A stretch of DNA of 64,000 nt from Tamarix chinensis (lineage: Eukaryota; Streptophyta; Magnoliopsida; Caryophyllales; Tamaricaceae). Both the position numbers and the translations under genes were made by a program. The DNA lies in assembly GCA_030549775.1 (NCBI GenBank), contig CM060174.1, positions 9,476,527 to 9,540,526 on the forward strand, read 5' to 3'. This document shows positions 21,701 through 34,400 of this stretch, in pieces. Each line of letters opens with the position of its first letter. Within the stretch, counting starts at the first letter, position 1. Under the pieces are notes generated by a model. The model was not told the DNA's origin. It searched no databases and saw only the letters and a program-made list of their open reading frames with translations.

Positions 21701-23508
21701 GAGTGCTGATTCAACTTTCTCATTTTCTGCAACCTTCTCATAGATGGCTTTGAGTTCTTCTTGAAGAGAAGCCATACGATCTTCCATTTCCTGTGCACTA
21801 ATCTTCGACACTTCCAGCAACTTCTTGAGCTCTTGTGCCTTCTTTGTCTCAGATTCAGCAATAGAACCACTTTCCCTATGCAGCTCCTCGTACTTCTTTT
21901 TCTCAGCTGCTGAGGTTCGTAGCTCTTGTTCCAACACATGCATCTTATTCTTGGAGTCCTCGAGCTCAAGGTTGAGACTGTCAAATGATTCTTTTATGCC
22001 AACAAGCTCCCCATGCTTTGATACTTGATCTTCTAAAGCCTCTTGCAGGGTTTTTAGCTGTTGCCTGAAGTTTTCTTGAGCTTCTAGCATCTGCTCTTGG
22101 ATTTTCTTGTGATCAGCTTCTAGCAATTCATATTTCTTTACACTTTGCTCCGACTGTTCTTTTGTAACTGATATCTCATGTTTCAGCTGAGAATTCTCAG
22201 ATTCTGAATGTTTTAATGCCCCAGATACTCTCTCCAGCTCGAATTGCAATTCCATTAACTTCTCTTGTGCCTCGAGTAAGTCTCTTGCCACAGCCTCATT
22301 GTTAGGAGTATGTTGAGGAACAGAGGGCCATTTTATCTCTGCAGATCTCGCATCAACATCTTGTGAACTCGTGTCCTTCGCATCGAGTGTTTCCTTCTCA
22401 ACTTTGATGAACTCTCCATCGAAGTTATTTTCTTCATCTTCTTTCTTCAATGGTTTATCCTGGGGAAAACATGTTCCATGTCAGATATATTTCATGATAT
22501 AGACAACAAGTTACTTGGGACATATTTGGAAGAAATTATATAACAAATTCTGATGTCAGAATATGATTATGAAAATAAAAACCAAGGCAAAGGAGATGCT
22601 ATCAGGTTAGTTCTTGTTGAAGGATCTCTGTTGTGTATTTCCTCAGTCCCAGCCTCACAGCACAAATCTAGTATTAATATAAATTGGAATGCCCACACAT
22701 CATAATTGTTAACTAGATTGCCATTTTAGTAATACATGCTCCTGTCATCTGCATTACTCTTCATTTGTGTTTTGCATTTCTCTTATCAACGCCACTTTCC
22801 AAGCAAACCTTTGTCCTAGGACTCCTTACGTGATAATCACTCCCCTACCTTTTCTCATTACTAATCAAATCAAATGTCATAACCCACTAGCAGGGTCGCC
22901 CCCATGAATCCAAAGGTGCAAGCGTAATTAAGCTATGCTAAAAACCATAGCACCTGTGAGTAGCATGTCGTTAAGATCCCTGCTAAAAGTTTCCAACCAT
23001 GTTCTTTTCAGCCTTTTCCAACCGCCTTTAACTACCAGTACCTCCACCTTCTGTCAATTTAGTCCTTTGAAGATTTCACCAGCATGCCATCATTATACAA
23101 GATCTTAAAAGGTACGATATATAAAATTCAATCTGATGGGATTTACTTGTTTGAAGATTATTACTACAGAAAGGAGATAGTCTAATTCAAACCAGACAAT
23201 TCATCTAAGTCCTTTCCTATTCACTGAAATAACTTAAAGCTAAGCCTTACCCATTCCAACAACAACATGCCCCTCATCCCATAACGACGAGTTCCCTACC
23301 CTAAATAGTAAAACAATAGACTAATCTTGTGTTGTTTCCTCGTTTGCGTGATTTTAATAGAATCTCCAATTTTTTTATAAAAAAAATAGTAAAATAAAAG
23401 GGAAATGCATTTAAAGTAGATAACCTGCATGGGTGCAGCAGCTGTTTGTGTGTTCTCCCCATCCTTCAACACTGGAACCTCCGAACTCACTTCTGTTTCT
23501 TCCTCCAT
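18515..23508 (-). CDS. PICC-like: PICC-like long coiled-coil protein with C-terminal membrane anchor (6 coding exons)
   Basis: Coding exons, read on the minus strand: 23508-23425, 22459-19769, 19665-19447, 19333-19175, 19062-18895 and 18760-18515. This gives about 1,188 residues plus TGA. Every junction falls between codons (phase 0) and every intron reads GT..AG. The start is the first ATG after the 3' splice site at 23534; the next exon opens in frame with DKPLKKEDEE. Residues from about 60 to 1,105 are heptad-rich Glu/Lys/Leu/Gln coiled coil. The last exon carries VEVKSRDIG, a Ser/Thr-rich basic linker with STPTKRK, and an anchor ending in VILGKRY. From family knowledge, this C-terminus matches Arabidopsis PICC (At2g32240) and its paralogue, described as ER-associated coiled-coil proteins linked to responses to microbial patterns. 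Cytosolic orientation with a tail anchor is inferred. Ortholog versus paralogue is not resolved. The acceptor at 18760 could instead be at about 18799, which would add AHPYVKTSVLCVQ in frame. Confidence 0.9.
19769..22459 (-). CDS. PICC-like: Large exon of the PICC-like gene (about residues 29-925)
   Basis: One 2,691-bp exon holds about three quarters of the protein. It opens at the acceptor TTTTCCCCAG and closes at GAATCAGAG before GTCAGC. The text is continuous heptad-repeat coiled coil with no enzymatic motif. Near its start is an acidic segment with the peptide GEFIKVEKETLD, a stretch I associate with PICC-type proteins. The exon contains the ancestor of the decayed copy at 936-2292. Confidence 0.9.
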
Positions 23509-23534
23509 GTATCAGAGAATTATGTTAAATGCAC

Positions 23535-26058
23535 CTGGAACACATGATTCCAGAACAAAGTGAGGAATGGAATATAGAATAATAGCACACTATCTGCTAT
23601 GAAGTATCATTGGCCAGCAGGTGCCAACTGCCAAGCTGATATGCAACTTGAAAAAAGGAGCAAAAATAGGTAAAAGGAATCAAAATAAGTGAGATCATGG
23701 AACGTCACAAATAGCTTGAAGCAGAACAACTAAACAGGAAGACGAAATGAAGTTGATATAAGAATATTTTGTTAATATTATATTTTCACCTGTCTTTAAT
23801 TTTGTAAGCTTATAGGAAGACGAAAATGTATCCTTTATTTTCTCATGGTCCATAAAAAATTATTTGCAATACTCTGAACACAAAAATTCCTCACAAAATA
23901 AACAATAAGCAAAGGAAATAAAAAAGAAAGTCTTGAAGATCAAGGTCGAACAATATAGCATATACTGATATAGTTTAATATAGTTTTCATGGCCTACGGT
24001 AAAGTCGAGATTAAAATATGAAACCTACCGCCGCAACAGGCTGGCTTGTTCTGTCTGAATACAGATAATTCACCATGAGCAGTCACGTTGGATCATCATC
24101 AGAAAAGTATATACAAGCTGCCTACCTTGGTCTTTGTAATATCTTTAATTAGGCCCCCTTTTTTTATGACTTTGATTAGGCCTAATTTTCAAATAATTTA
24201 TACCTTTTTAATCCGTCTAACATACACATAATTTAAATTTGGTGTATAACCTAAACTATAATTCCCATTTTTTTAAAATAAAATAACATAAAAAATCTAT
24301 GTATGCTATTTGTTGGTCCGTTATCTTAAATCATTGTATTTAGGCTTAAACCGGTTAAGTACTTTTCTTTTTTTGCGTGGCAAAAGGTGCTAAGCATAAC
24401 AGAAATCACCAAACTTACTGTCGGATTCGTACAATTTTTTTTAGCATATTATATAATGTGCAATCATCGTTATTTGTAATGGCCATAATTAGTGCCAAAA
24501 TGACAAACATTCTATTAAAGTATACCCACAATTAATACATATATATTCATGATGTATCCATCCCTGCTGCCTAATTGATTTACTATTTAGGTAAATAATT
24601 CATACCACCAGCCTTTCAATGAATGAACCCATCTGAATGCGCAAATAAAAATGGAAATAAAGAAATTATGTTGGGGGTGGGGAGGAGGGAGCTAGCTGCC
24701 TGAATTATAAATTAATTAGGAGTATTAAATATTCTAAAATTAAATAATATCTTCACTAATCCATATAACCAGTCTTTTAATTTCAGGGGCTCACTATATG
24801 TAGTAAATAAATAGTCAGGAAAATTCTAAACTAAAGGTTTAATAACCTATACGCTTATTATTAGTGTCATTCTTTGACAAAGAGGCAGGAACGGCAGCCT
24901 GAAATTGAACTTTATCAACTTTAGAATTGAATTCAATCCCACCGAAGGCATGCCTCGGGCCATTCTTCTGTGACCCTTCAAACTATATGTTCACTCAAAA
25001 CCGTGTGGGCCACTCGTAGCTTTACACTGTACTACTCTCTGTCTCTGTGTGTGTGTATTTCACAAGAGAATGAAAAGATAGAAAAGAAAGAGAAAAGATT
25101 AAAGGACGAATTGAATTAGTGATGGAGATGTTTTACTTTACCACCTTAACAACAGTCCCGCAAATCAAGCTAACCTACTGCGCTAAGGGTAGCGAATTTG
25201 AGCTGTCTTTTTCTTTATTATTACAAACGTTACGATCGGAGAAGAACTGAAATGAAGAGGATCGTACGTTTTAGAAGGTTTTTACGGACAAAGACATTGT
25301 ATTTGTATCATCAGGTCCAGAATGAATGATTATTATTTTACTTTTTTTAATTTTGCTCGGTGCTCCAAGAAAAATATACTATTTTGGGAGCTCGAAACTA
25401 TCCCACAGCTAATACTTCGTTATGTTTGCTCTTCTAGCAATTAGGAATTAAATTTTGAAAAACATAATTTTGATAGATCGGATCAAACTCCAATTAAAGG
25501 AAAAGGAAAATAGCATCTGAACTTTCTCGATTCCGGCACACAGAGACAGTGTCCGACCCACCGACTAAATTGTGTCTGACGCTAAAACCAAGCTTAAACA
25601 CATTTGCTTAATAAAATTAACCTACCAAGAACGATACCCACATACATACTTCTCGATTCAGGGGAGTTTATTCTTCAAAGCCAGCTACGTGTACAGTACC
25701 ATTAATATATATATATATATATAACTGAAAATCATCATCAAGCCAGATCATCACTTCAAAAATATAAAAAGCGGATATGAGATGATCGGTCAAGATCGGT
25801 TTGCAACACCGCATTAAACACCAAATCATCATTATCATCAAGCCCAGATCACCTTCATGGTCGCCAACAATCAGAGAGAGAAGGTAAGGGACAAAAAGAA
25901 GCTATGAATTCAATACTAAATACCATAGCAGACGAAGGATCGAACTGATTAATAAAGTCAGAGGAAACAGTACCACTGGGTGATTGATCGCTGTTAAAGA
26001 GTAAGAACAAGTGAGAGGGTGAGAGACAAAACAGAGGGGTGGGGCAACAACAACTTAC
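23535..26058 (-). other. Long 5'UTR intron of the PICC-like gene
   Basis: The interval is bounded by GTAAGT (26058) and TTCCAG (23535). It is AT-rich, with scattered poly-T tracts, a short (AT)n at about 25,705-25,722 and no coding signal. The part from 23,535 to about 24,660 has a duplicate at 13,251-16,510; the promoter-proximal part (24,660-26,058) does not. Long leader introns can enhance or pattern expression in plants; a role here is inference. Confidence 0.6.
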
Positions 26059-26175
26059 CTCTGCAAATTCAGAACCGAGGTTCCAAGTTTCTTCGGGTCT
26101 TTGATTCCTGGTTATAGAAATTCAATGGTCTGAGTGGGAGGGAGGAGAAGAAGAGCGGAAAAGGAGAAGAAATGA
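26059..26175 (-). other. PICC-like: 5'UTR exon and probable transcription start region of the PICC-like gene
   Basis: On the minus strand a purine/pyrimidine-rich leader (CTCTCATTTCTTCTCC) runs into TTTGCAGAG followed by GTAAGTTG, a consensus 5' splice site at 26059/26058. The matching 3' splice site is TTCCAG at 23535, just upstream of the ATG at 23508. This leaves a 2.5-kb intron in the 5'UTR. The exact start of transcription is not visible and no strong TATA box is seen. The upstream bound is approximate. Confidence 0.6.
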
Positions 26176-26199
26176 GAGGGAGTATAAGAATTTAAGATT

Positions 26200-27664
26200 A
26201 GCCAGAGTTATTTCAGGGGGGTTTTATTAGCTGTTTTCCTTTGTTCATATTCGGTTGAGGCGGACAAAAGTAGACTTATGTTACGAGTATCTGATCGGAT
26301 TCTTAATAATAGTTGTGTCTGGTTTGAGATTTGGATCCATTCCCTACAAGTAATTCTTTATAATTTGATCTGATTTAAATTAATCTAAATTTATTTGTAT
26401 TAAATTCATAATATTAAGAATAATAATTAATTATAACATTTATATCAACGACTATAATAATTATAATTATTATTTAATATTAATTATACTCATTATTATT
26501 ATAGTAATTATATAATAATATCAATGGTATTATTAATATTATTATATAACTAATTATAATTATCATAATTATATTCATAAATACCATAATAATTAATTAT
26601 AATAAATATGCTATTGATTATAATTATAAAAATTACATTAATGATAATTATTTTTATCATAATAATTAGTGTAACAATTATATTAATAACTATAATACTT
26701 ATATTAATACTTATGATTATTAGAATAATTATATTAATAATTTAATTATTTATATTTATTTTTATAATGATAATATTTATATTAATAATTACATTAATAT
26801 TTATCATAATATTAGTAATAATGATGATGATGATGATGATGATGATGATCTTATTGGTATTTATCTGAGTTAATCTGATATAATCTAATCTAATATAATT
26901 TTATTAGTACTGATATACCATAAAAATGCACTCTAGAGAATAAGATCTCAGTTCAAAAATATGATTTAGATTCAAATTGTCATATTTTTGTAGGGTATAT
27001 TTGAAATATAGATAATTATTAGTTGTTCCATTCTTAACTTATTTATAAAGTAACCCATCAAAATTGATATATATTTTTAAAAATTAGGGTTCAAAAATAC
27101 CTTTTGAAACACAAAATGATTGGCCAAATGTACCCTTATACTAATTTTGATAAATTAATTTTCTAATTAAATTAAAATAACCAATTACAACAATAAATAA
27201 ATTTCTCAAACCATTTATGATTATATAAATATCTGTATTTGGTTAATTTTTTAAGTATTCACATCTTATTCAATTTTGATCATAATATATTGGGTAAGAA
27301 ATGGGATCCTCAAAATCCTAATCTACATTCAATTAAATTATTCAATCATTTAAATAACCAAAAAAAAAAGATCTTTTGTACATCCAATACTTAGTTTCAA
27401 ATATTAATTTGTTTATTTTTATAACTATTTTAATAAAAACTTGCTTACTAAATGAAATAAAAAGAAAAATATAATGCCAATTGTTTACAACAATCTTAAA
27501 AATAAAAAATAAAGCTAGCATAAATAAATCATACTTAATTAATAAACTTATGAGTGAGTATATTTGTGATCAAATAAGTAAGAATTAATTTAATGGTTAT
27601 CCAAACATACTCAAGTATATTTCAACTCTTGACAAATGAATAAATATAATGGTGTTTGAAAGTT

Positions 27665-27695
<31 letters not shown>

Positions 27696-28340
27696 GACTT
27701 AAGGAATGGAAATTTGTCCAAAACTATTGATGTTTGGTATGAATACAAAATATTTATTCTTTTGATGAAAAAAATTGTATGCCCTTTAATTTTCAGATTC
27801 AGTAGTATTTATTACTATATGTTTAAAAAGTTATTATTGTATTAAAAACTGTTTTATTTCAAACACGGGTGGAATATAAATTCTTAGTTCGACAAGTTTA
27901 GGTTTTGAACAGACATAAATTGGCACACATGACGTAACAACACACCGGCCTAAAAGTAAAGGGCGGCTGCCCGCCTGCCTGCCTGCCTGCCTGGCTGTGC
28001 TTCATTCTTGCATCTTCCACGCCATCAGAAAATAATGCAAAAATGTGGATCTGTGGGACAGCCGCGGTGGAGTAGGACCGTTTACTTTACAGACAATGCG
28101 CCCAAAATGGAAATACTTTTATTCAGATCACGACGACGACGGTACATACCGTCTGCTTGGCGCTCTTCTGTTGTTGACGCATCTATCTTTAATTATATGA
28201 AAACGGAATTTTTTTTATAAATCCTATTCAGAAAAAAAAAAATCTATCTGTTTACATTAATTATTATTCATAAATTAATTATTAAATATAATTATTTGGT
28301 TATAACAATTTAATAATATAATTATAAATCCTGACTCATA
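26200..28340. other. AT-rich spacer upstream of the PICC-like gene
   Basis: The part at 26,380-26,870 is dense in ATTATAATTAT-type words and ends in (GAT)n at about 26,818-26,849. An (AT)n lies at about 27,669-27,696. A GC-richer island at 27,930-28,180 includes a (CCTG)n tract (about 27,969-27,992) and a small frame at 28,008-28,220 that resembles nothing I know. No promoter or gene can be supported. Confidence 0.45.
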
Positions 28341-30583
28341 TGCTGAATAACAAGCATGAAATTTAATTGCACGGGTCGGGAAACTATTGAATCAGGTTAT
28401 ATAATAATTGGGTTATTTTAGTTTAGAATAATCTTGAATTATTTTGTTAAGCCGGATCGAGTCAGGTTTGATTTGGATCAACTCAATATCGAATATTTTC
28501 GGATCATTCTAAGCTCTCAGATCGGATAGAGTTAAAATTAGATAGACTTGGATTCGAGTAAATTTGGATTGTTTTAATTTCGTTTCGAGTTCGAATCACG
28601 TTCGAATGAGTTTGAATTATTATATTTTTTGACCGAGTTTAGATCGGATTCGGATTATTTTAGATTTGAGTCATGATTGTATTATTTTCTTTTTTTTTAA
28701 TTCCAAGATGTTATTAAAATCTAATTATTTTGAAAACATGTATTTTAATTTATCTTATTTAATTAAAAGCATTATTTTGGAGCCTTAGAATTTTTTGTCA
28801 TTATTTCACATTTGAAGATGTATTTGACGTTTCTAATTTAAAAGTTTTCAAATTGGATCACTTTTCTTTTTATATTAAGGCATATCTTATAATTCAACTC
28901 AATTATTAGCATGGTCATATTAAGTTCGAATATTATTTTAAGCTTATATTATATTTATATTTTGTGCAGTCCTTATATATTATTAACTTAAAATGACCAT
29001 TGATAATTGATAATAGACGAAGGCTTTTAAGGTTGTACTTCTCATATTATTTTTAACAATAATAATAATAATAATACAAAAAAAATGATAACAATAATAA
29101 TAGTAATTAATGAATATCAATTATGGCAAAAATAATAATAACACATTAGTTTTTTTTTATTTTGATTAGATCATATCAAGCTAAATAAGATAAAAGTTAG
29201 ATAAAATAAGTAATAATGACCGATGGTCATTAACCATTATTGACAAATGATCAACTAAATATTGACTTATTACTATTTAACATAGTTGATGTAATAAAAA
29301 ATATTAATCTTCAAGTTTCATAATGACTAATTAACATTCTCACTCTAAATTTTTCCTACTTTCCTATGATGTTGTAGGTGCTATATTGTAAGGTATAGAT
29401 ACTAACATATAGTGTTTAAGGCTACAAATTTTTGTTAATATGTACTTATAATAGAATTGATAAAACTTTTTCCTTATTTGATTGGATTTTAATTATTATG
29501 CAATCTCCCTTTTATATATATATATACTTTTACAAAATTGTTCCAAATATTTTAAATATTAGAATTAGTATTATTGATAACTACATTTTGAATAATTGAA
29601 TAAACTATAATTATGTAATATTCGTTTTAAGCCGCAATGACAATTGGTTCATATCATAGTTGTTGTTCGGTATTTGGTCGCTAGATCGTGGACTTGAAGA
29701 CTTTGATGGAACTTTTGGTGGACTTGATCAATCGAAGTGTATTGAATATCATATCATTTGTGGTCGATAGGACATGTTCTATAGCGACTAGGCTTAATAT
29801 TATAATAATTAGTTTTCAACCCAAATATCATATTACATTATTAATTAGTTGGGGTAATTGATAATTCAAGCTTATCTTTTTAGGTTAATGTATTAAGTTG
29901 GTTTCAACTATTTATTTAGAGTATGTATAGTATTGTGACACATGAACTAAAATGCTCCTTACCAATTGCTATTGCATAGGATTGAAGCTATATATTTTGT
30001 ATTTGGTTTAGCCTAGCGTTGGAAGAAATCTTATGTATTTGGTTCAACCCAAGCTATATATAGAAACTGTGTTAAAGCTTTGTTCTTCTCATGCCATTTA
30101 GAATTGGTGGAGTTATGCACTCAATTTAGTGAATGAAGATTATGCGTCATTATTTTTCTTCTCTCTTCTCTTCGTCTCTTTGTAAATAATGGTGTGTGAG
30201 TGAAATAATGCCAACTATGCTTGAAAAAAATATCTATCTTCAATATTAATCCATAGCTTGAGTTGAGTAAGGTTTAAAGTGGATGATGCTTCTTCGTATT
30301 ATCTCCATTTCTTCAATGTTTTTCTGAAATCACTTTCGTAATGACTTGAATTTGATGAATCTTTTCCATATTTTTGATTTCTCCTTTAGGGATCCTCATC
30401 ATTACAAACATATTAACAATAGTTATATTGCATACATATCACTACAAGTATGTTCTAAAATTTGATAAAGTGGATTATGATGTTGGCTTTAAAATCATTC
30501 ATAATACCTTAACATTCCTAAGTTAAATAAATGATAAGAATATATCACTTTAGTTGGTAAAATCAAGTAGTGTCATCCATATT
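28341..30583. other. Spacer with degenerate repeats and an LTR-like promoter stretch
   Basis: The segment 28,370-28,690 is full of GGATCGAGTCAGGTTTG / TCGAGTTCGAATC-like words, as in old hAT or gypsy debris. At 29,640-30,240 an LTR-like arrangement is seen: TATATATAGAAACTG (TATA box) at about 30,053-30,067, then a CT-rich leader near 30,160. Neither has clear ends. No gene is seen. Confidence 0.3.
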
Positions 30584-31366
30584 TGATGTGGAAGAAATTC
30601 CACAAATAATCTTCAACATTCTAGGAATTTATCTTAGTCCTCAAATGTTACAAGTCTTCACAAGTTTTCTTTCAATTTGAATTGTTGATATTGATCTTGT
30701 TGCTTAGGTGGGATGGTGATAATGATCTACTCTAAGATCACTAACCTTATAAAGAAAAAACTTCTATTTCTCTATAGAACTCTCTCTACAACTCTCCAAG
30801 ACCCTCACTTGAAGAAAAATAAGAACAACACACTCTATTTTGTGTTAGTTTTCTATTCGAAAGTTTTGCTTCTTATTCATTCATCATATGTCAATCAATT
30901 ATACAAGGGGTATATATATACATGTACACATGCAAGCCTTTTATTAATAAGACCATAAATATTGGACTTATTAACAAAATTAATCCATTTGCATGACACA
31001 AGCATATACATATTAATTACAATGGCATTTTATAAACATTACAAAGTACACAACAAAATAACAAAGCTACACAAACTCTAAACATGTAATACATAGATTT
31101 AACATATGTAATCCAATTCTGCATCTTGTAGCCTTGTCTTCCATACAAATTTATAATTTCTATAATGCTATTGTCTTATAAATCAAAGATATTAAATAAC
31201 TTGAACTTCTTGCAAACATATACAATACCTATAAGAGTTACTTAACAAAGTATTAGAAGTATAAGAATTTTCAAGCGCAATGGGTTCCATCTCCAAGTAT
31301 ACTAATTTGTGTTCTTCATCCCCTGAAGAATAAGATTGAGATAGAGCTTAAGATGCTTTTGCATCA
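30584..31366 (-). repeat. 3' LTR of the gypsy element
   Basis: Begins TGATGCAAAAGC (31,366) and ends TTCCACATCA (30,584). It keeps about 75 bp (roughly 31,088-31,165) missing from the 5' LTR. Confidence 0.92.
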
Positions 31367-31380
31367 TTATCCCCTTATAA
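31367..31380 (-). other. Polypurine tract beside the gypsy 3' LTR
   Basis: The minus strand reads TTATAAGGGGATAA directly before the LTR start TGATGCAAAAG. Purine-rich sequence here primes plus-strand synthesis in LTR elements. Confidence 0.6.
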
Positions 31381-32087
31381 AGAAGAATTTTCCCTCAAGT
31401 TAGCATCACTATAGTAAGGAGATAATTACCAACGTTGAAAGTCTTAGATACTCCTCCATAGTGTTTAGGTAATTCTAGTTCATATGCATTATTTTTAGAT
31501 TTTCTTAAGATTTTAAATGGATCGTCAGCTTTTGGTATAAGTTTTTTTTACTTAAATTTAAAAATATTTCTTTTCTTAAATGCAACCATGCCAAATCGCC
31601 TAGTGAAAACACTTTTTGAATTTAAGTTTTATTTGCTTAAGTTGGTATTTGGCATTATATTTTTCTATATTGTCTTTAATTTGTTGATTAGGCTTTACAG
31701 AATTTGATTTTTTTCCTTGGCATCATAATTCTTAATATATCTCCTTTTAAATGACAACATATCAATGGATAGATAAGGATTAACCCCATAGACAACTTCA
31801 AAAGGATGCGAATGAGTTGTACTAGAATGACTCCTATTATATGCAAATTCAATATGTGCAAGTTTTATATCTCAATCCTTAGTACTCTTAATGACTAAAC
31901 CTCATATCAAAGTTCCTATAGTTATATTAGTCACTTCGGTTTAACCATCTATTTGTGGATGATAAGAAGTACTAAACAACATCTTAGAACATAACATATG
32001 CCAAAGTGTCTTCCAAAAGTATCTCAAGAATTTCACATCTCTATCCAACACTATAATTTTGGGATCTCCATGTAACCTTACTATCTA

Positions 32088-32500
32088 TTAAAAATATAAA
32101 TATTCCACATGATGTGCATTATCAGTTTTGTTACAAGGTATGAAATATGCCATTTTAGAAAATTGATCTACTACCACTAGAATATAATCCTTACCCCTTT
32201 GTATCCTTGGTAAGCCCAAGATAAAATCCATGCTAACATTTTTCCAAGGTTGATGAGGATCTAGTAAAGAAGTGTACAAACCTTTATGGAAGAAACTTTT
32301 ACTCTTTTGACAAATTACACATCTTCCAATAATAGCTTATACCAATTTTATCATTTGTGGCCAGTAGAAGTTTTCTTGTAGTATTTTCATGGTTTTATAA
32401 ACTCCAAAATGACAAGCTATATCCCCCTCATGTACTTCTTTTACAAGTAAATCGTGTACTCTTAGAACGAGGTATATACAACTTATTAAGTTTGAAAAAA
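32088..32500 (-). pseudogene. Gypsy integrase fragment
   Basis: The zinc-finger part reads VKEVHEGDIACHFGVYKT, ILQENFYWPQM and CVICQKSKS (HHCC pattern, with a stop). The catalytic core starts DPHQPWKNVSMDFILGLP and GKDYILVVVDQFSKMAYFIP (32,258-32,110). The phrase PW..VSMDF.LGLP.(T)QRGKD is known from chromoviruses. The C-terminal half is decayed between 31,380 and 32,087; no chromodomain is readable. Confidence 0.85.
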
Positions 32501-32579
32501 AAAATTTCATCTAGTAGCACATAATTATTTGATCTAACATGTCATCTAATCTTGGCATAGAAAATCAATATTTGATTGT

Positions 32580-33068
32580 TATATTATTCATAGCTCTTGA
32601 TTCAATACACATGCACTAGGTACCATCCTTTTTAGGGACAAGTAATGCAAGCACACAACACAGACTCACGATTTCCCTCACATACCATTTTCCTATGAGT
32701 TCTTGTATTTGTTTTTCTAATTCTTTATCCTCCCCTTGATTACATTGATATGTAGGTCGGTTAGGTAAAGACACACTAGTAACTAAATCTATGGCATGTT
32801 ATATTCCTCTCTTAGGTGGCAATCCAAATGGTAGGTCATCAGGAAAAATATCATGATACTCATCAAGAAGTTTGTCTAATTGAGGATTATCATTATATTG
32901 CTCCCCTTTGAGGAATTCCTTCATAATCATAACATAGCAACCACCTTCTTCTTGAATACAATTGACTATAGCATTTTCATGTAAGAATAAACTCTTTTTA
33001 TTCTTGATTATGCTCTCATTATCATATTTAGGAGGTTTAAGTTTATGATTTTTTCTTATACTTCTCAA
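32580..33068 (-). pseudogene. Gypsy reverse transcriptase, N-terminal part only
   Basis: A spacer domain reads DNPQLDKLLDEYHDIFPDDL and PFGLPPKRGI (33,068-32,799). This is followed, with stops, by LPNRPTYQCNQG, ELEKQIQELIGKWY, LLVPKKDGTWCMCIESRAMN. The YxDD core, connection and RNase H are absent; the next recognisable text is integrase. Confidence 0.8.
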
Positions 33069-33117
33069 CTATATATTCATTAGTAATACCATTATGAATA
33101 TCACTTCTATCATACTG

Positions 33118-33309
33118 TCATGGTCTACCTAATAAGATTCCACATGTATCCATGGATAAAATATCACATAGCAAATCATCATGAAAATTACCAATTTTAA
33201 ATGAAATTAGGGTTTGTTTATTTACCTTTACTCCCTTTTCCTTGGTTAACAATTGAAGAGAATAACGGTTTGGATGTGGTGTAGTCTTCAACCCCAAATC
33301 CTTCATCAT
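33118..33309 (-). pseudogene. Gypsy protease, C-terminal part after the nested insertion
   Basis: The frame starts in the duplicated target ATCAT and continues MKDLGLKTTPHPNRYSLQLL, VKVNKQTLISFKIGNF, DDLLCDILSMDTCGILLGRP. The end is the DV..M....LLLGRPW block typical of gypsy protease C-termini. A stop lies just past it. Confidence 0.85.
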
Positions 33310-34059
33310 TGTAACACCCCAAAATTTACTATTTTTTTTAAACGGAAGCAATTAAATTAAAAACCCGTGAATTCTGAGGATATTACTGCCACACTTAGTA
33401 CCAGAACGGTTCACTCCGACTGTTCCAATACCAAGTGCTAAGGCTAAAAAGATTATTTTCATACTTAAACTGAGAGTTCATAAAATGCATTAAAAGATCA
33501 TAACATAGAAATTAGAGTACGCATAAAAGTTTATAATCAATAATAAGATAGAAATCAAAGTGCGAAAATTAAATTCCTCGAAGGGAATAATCTTACAATC
33601 AATAAAAGGTTTATTTGAAATACTCAATACAAGTAATGAATCATAAAAGGGTAAATCCGATCCAAAAGAAATAATAGGAGGAGATAGAATAACAAAAAGA
33701 GCAAAAATAGCCACGACACTCTCGAACCTTGAGCCAAACATGCTCAACACGCAGCCCCGCAGGATGTCTCGCCCACCTGCATAAAGTCAGAAGGTCCAAC
33801 TACTCGTGGGAATGAGCAGCACCCATGAAAAGGATGATCAGTACACTACGTACTGAGCAAGGTAACTGAGCACTAAGGCCAAGACATAAAATCACATAAA
33901 CCATGCATAAGAATAAAAGAACATAATCCATCATGATAATATAATATCATACAATCATTCGGGTAGATACATAAAGGCCCATTTATAGTCCGGATTAATT
34001 ATTTAATTAATCTTTGATTAGAAATCATTTCACACTATGCTTTTTATCAAATCCATACG

Positions 34060-34400
34060 GGTACGGGAATCCCACTATTATAACTGGTGGACCGAAAACA
34101 CATAGGGTATAAAGCTCCTGACCACTATTATTCACCGGTGGACCGGTCTGGCCCTTTCTTACACGGTGTTCCACTATAAGTAATTAGTGTCTTTCCCATG
34201 TCTTAGCACAAATATGTTCGGTTTTGTTGAGCGCGGAATCCCCCACTATTATAGCTGGTGGACCGAAAACGCACAGGTACAAAGCCCGACCACTATTATA
34301 GCTGGTGGACCGGAAACACATAGGACATCATGCCCTAACCACTATTATTCGCCGGTGGACCGGTTTGGGTCCGGCTCAACAATCTTCCACTTTAAGTGAT
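34060..34400. repeat. Tandem CCACTATTAT..GGTGGACCG repeats in giant LTR copy 1
   Basis: The motif CCACTATTATAGCTGGTGGACC and variants occur at about 34,072, 34,123, 34,242, 34,291 and 34,340. Spacing of about 50 bp and a longer jump reveal units grouped in a higher-order array like that in copy 2 (58,830-59,180). Confidence 0.85.

Noticed and set aside
19751..22450. An 899-codon intronless gene starting at MKKEDEE
   Set aside because: The exon begins upstream at a clear acceptor (22,459) in frame with the first coding exon, and continues by splicing at 19,769. The methionine is internal.
28008..28220. 70-codon frame in a GC-richer island
   Set aside because: No recognisable domain, no splice or promoter context; the island includes a CCTG microsatellite.
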